A stretch of 8,317 bases of DNA from Spirochaetaceae bacterium (GTDB taxonomy: Bacteria; Spirochaetota; Spirochaetia; DSM-27196; Salinispiraceae), in the NCBI GenBank assembly GCA_007129335.1, contig SKVS01000243.1:1-8317 (forward strand). The letters are read 5' to 3'. A program made the translations under genes and the position numbers. Shown one piece after another: positions 7,801-8,317 of this stretch; the first letter of the stretch is position 1, and the number at the start of each line of letters is the position of its first letter. The notes under the pieces are model-generated. The model did not search any database. It was given only the letters and a program-made list of their open reading frames with translations, and had not been told where the DNA came from.

Positions 7801-7943
7801 ACGACAGCCGGGCTACGAGAATAGCCCGCGATCTGTACCAGGAATTGGAACATAGTTCCCAGAAACACTTGTGCAGGGAAATTGTTCGGGCATGCGAAGA
7901 CTTTGAATACGAAGCTGCCCTGGCCCTGGCCCGTCAACTCTGA
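4824..7943 (+). CDS. Soluble hybrid histidine kinase, PAS-PAS-PAS-HisKA-HATPase-REC-HPt
   Basis: The product is 1039 residues and shows no membrane helix, so it senses cytoplasmic or diffusible signals. Order: coiled coil (17-37), PAS1 (about 36-150), PAS2 (160-282), PAS3 (287-405, with the PAS_4-like GKTDYDLFP), then HisKA with His430 in SHEIRTPMN. The HATPase domain has N-box Asn547, DTGIGID (from 579) and GGTGLGLS (from 608). The receiver has Asp680/Asp681, acceptor Asp729 in LMDLQMPEMDG and Lys781. The HPt domain has His898 in HTLKGTSGNLG. A further helical tail of about 80 residues ends DFEYEAALALARQL, as in many HPt hybrids. All phosphotransfer residues are intact. ATG 4824 is used because it lies 7 nt after the HD-GYP stop. 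The frame is open upstream to 4710, but that part overlaps the regulator gene and encodes unrelated sequence. The Shine-Dalgarno is weak (AGAAAG), which fits translational coupling. The activating ligand is unknown. Confidence 0.95.
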   Translation: MTGQPNPGQSNASSRDIQEESELRRALAQAANSEQRLRDILTNANEGFVLYNEWGEHLEVNPRYCAILGMSEEDLLGLPMEQFLDEESQKLWAQATEPLEALQPCSLNLVILRADGKPVPAMVNLSPVSGTGSMQTGFYALISDISELTEREQQLREKEEQIRLLLESVTEGILGVDLQGMVTFSNPEASNLLGVARNQIDLKPSHDLLQLIGPDDQPIPWENSQFFQTLTRGTRVTNQEVKIRRLDSTIFHAEMSSTPLTRNGKLVGAVMVFRDITETLNMSLNFLALLENSSDYLFIKDTQGQYRIVNQQFALVNGFAHWRDVIGKTDYDLFPQEMADQFWQEDRDVLDKGNPVNGAIHAYVGIAGDARYEKTSKRPFFDSQGKIVGLFGIASDITDLKHLNDELARAKETAESATRAKSSFLANMSHEIRTPMNAILGISTLLGRTELDQRQQDYLDKISSAGKNLLGIINDILDFSKIEAGKMELESVQFQLSQILGDLQSIIEIRCQEKGLALHLEIDPDIPPSLVGDPLRLTQILLNLTSNAIKFTHSGTITLCARLSGKSGDKVTLRFRVQDTGIGIDSRSLRTLFQHFTQIDPSVSRKYGGTGLGLSITKRLVEMHGGKIWVDSIKGQGTTFFFTVELGIGTSSQQDQREAGYEHLSSQLGKLLPLTVLVVDDNDINGEILTELLEAEGIDVHIAKNGKQAIQALQDATSHGISVHAILMDLQMPEMDGYAASRFIRSDQAYTDIPIIAVSADAIGDVEKRVLDAGMNALVTKPIDLNELFRVLLRWLGQDTPENLDDQDPQASLEVIDSIDEPADRYAQTDLHELEPVEEPIPSLPGWDIAKGLRRIRGNRILFKRLMETFFRMYQTHIQDWNELWTNGSREQQIHWVHTLKGTSGNLGIESVYQATALVNEALNSDTSDTGIQSLVQDMHKTLIPIIEGLDQWFGSFQKDSPVPGSPSQEAHPDIQGKSALYLQSLLGFLIQNDSRATRIARDLYQELEHSSQKHLCREIVRACEDFEYEAALALARQL

Positions 7944-7977
7944 AAGCTAAAAACCTGTGCTCTTGGCATCCGGGAGT

Positions 7978-8007
7978 TTAGATATTCAGGTACTTACATA
8001 TTCAGGT
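7978..8007 (+). repeat. Tandem 14-bp direct repeat, possible regulator binding site
   Basis: TTAGATATTCAGGT (7978-7991) and TTACATATTCAGGT (7994-8007) differ at one position and repeat with a 16-bp period, just after the kinase gene and about 180 bp before the TolC-like gene. An inverted pair GGTAC (7989-7993) / GTACC (8008-8012) overlaps it. Tandem sites like these can be activator boxes. Given the order of the flanking genes they would act on the TolC-like gene, but this is inference. Confidence 0.45.
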
Positions 8008-8019
8008 GTACCCTCAGTT

Positions 8020-8052
8020 CTCACTTCGAGCAGTGAAGTGGGTAATTTTGTT
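8020..8052 (+). terminator. Possible weak terminator after the kinase operon
   Basis: CTCACTTC (8020-8027) and GAAGTGGG (8035-8042) can form an 8-bp stem with one G-U pair and a 7-nt loop. A T-rich stretch (TAATTTTGTT) follows rather than a clean T-run. It is the only hairpin of this kind in the 244 bp between the kinase and the next gene, so it may end the signalling operon, but efficiency would be modest. Confidence 0.35.
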
Positions 8053-8079
8053 ACATTAACATGAATACAAGCCTATAGT
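8050..8079 (+). promoter_or_regulatory. Candidate sigma-70 promoter for the TolC-like gene
   Basis: GTTACA (8050-8055, four of six matches to TTGACA) and TATAGT (8074-8079, five of six to TATAAT) are 18 bp apart. Transcription would start near 8086 and leave a leader of about 100 nt. A perfect TATAAT also occurs at 8120-8125 but has no acceptable -35 box at normal spacing. The region from 8100 to 8190 is very AT-rich, as promoters often are. Which one is used cannot be decided from sequence. Confidence 0.35.
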
Positions 8080-8140
8080 CCGGGAATCAAAAAAGATCCA
8101 AATCGTATCTATATCACTATATAATATGGAGTTAAAAAAA

Positions 8141-8185
8141 ATGAGAAAAAAATGGAAACCCTGGCATAATTTGTGCATTTTATAA
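8141..8185 (+). CDS. Possible 14-residue leader peptide (upstream ORF) of the TolC-like gene
   Basis: ATG 8141 is preceded by GGAG (8128-8131) at a 9-nt spacing and opens a 14-codon frame, MRKKWKPWHNLCIL, ending at TAA 8183-8185. The stop is 2 nt before the ATG of the TolC-like gene, which has no ribosome binding site of its own. The product is short, basic and has two tryptophans. A longer in-frame start exists at 8126. The arrangement fits a small leader whose translation carries ribosomes to the next start, but a frame this short can occur by chance. Confidence 0.3.
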   Translation: MRKKWKPWHNLCIL

Positions 8186-8187
8186 GT

Positions 8188-8317
8188 ATGCAGCAAAGAA
8201 GGTTACAAAGGACGAAATGGGGCTTAGGATTTCTGGCTTTCGTTATTACCCCATTCGTCCTTGGGGCCCAAGGGCCTGGTTTGGATGAATTAATTGAAAT
8301 GGCAATTCAGGAAGACA
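8188..8317 (+). CDS. Secreted/outer-membrane protein, N-terminal fragment, probably TolC-like efflux component
   Basis: The frame opens at ATG 8188 and runs off the window, leaving 43 residues. It starts with a classical signal peptide: a basic segment (MQQRRLQRTK), a hydrophobic core (GLGFLAFVITPFVLG) and a likely cleavage site after VLGA. The mature start, with LDELIEMAIQED about eight residues in, resembles the opening helix of TolC-family outer-membrane efflux proteins, whose N-termini typically read like LDEALELALENN. That would make it the outer channel of a tripartite pump or type I secretion system, with partner genes expected just downstream. The resemblance rests on about a dozen residues, so any exported helical protein remains possible. 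No Shine-Dalgarno precedes the ATG. An in-frame GTG at 8173 is an alternative start that would add five residues before the basic segment. Confidence 0.6.
   Translation, partial: MQQRRLQRTKWGLGFLAFVITPFVLGAQGPGLDELIEMAIQED

Overview
The window looks like an ordinary stretch of bacterial chromosome with roughly balanced base composition. It holds two genes on the minus strand at the left and four plus-strand genes or gene fragments. The cytosolic multi-PAS hybrid kinase, the HD-GYP response regulator, the ArsR-methyltransferase fusion and an outer-membrane efflux-type protein point to a diderm, signalling-rich bacterium. A free-living spirochaete is my guess, from general gene style only; there is no marker gene here to prove it. 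I see no rRNA, tRNA, CRISPR array or transposase.

Layout. Positions 1-285 are the C-terminal end of an unidentified plus-strand protein. A strong hairpin with T-tracts on both sides (about 371-416) separates it from a convergent minus-strand pair: a small uncharacterised four-helix membrane protein (1816-2373) followed 18 nt later by a MATE-family multidrug/cation antiporter (415-1797). Divergent from that pair is an ArsR-type DNA-binding domain fused to a class I SAM-dependent methyltransferase (best start 2527, end 3486). A 220-bp gap follows that contains a 127-bp imperfect palindrome. Next comes a tight two-gene signalling operon: a REC-HD-GYP response regulator, predicted to be a cyclic-di-GMP phosphodiesterase (3707-4816), and, 7 nt later, a 1039-residue soluble hybrid histidine kinase with the order PAS-PAS-PAS-HisKA-HATPase-REC-HPt (4824-7943). 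After a 244-bp AT-rich regulatory gap the window ends inside a protein with a signal peptide and a TolC-like N-terminus (8188 onward).

How they fit together. The kinase and regulator contain every phosphotransfer site needed for a His430-Asp729-His898-Asp55 relay that would set cyclic-di-GMP hydrolysis. The MATE pump with its small membrane partner, and the TolC-like gene at the right edge, are transport functions. The ArsR-methyltransferase is probably a regulator that senses S-adenosylmethionine or S-adenosylhomocysteine.

I do not see a clearly new multi-gene system. The best leads for something undescribed are the 127-bp palindrome, the repeated motifs around the ArsR-methyltransferase gene, the short reading frame that ends 2 nt before the TolC-like gene, and the unknown membrane protein paired with the MATE pump.
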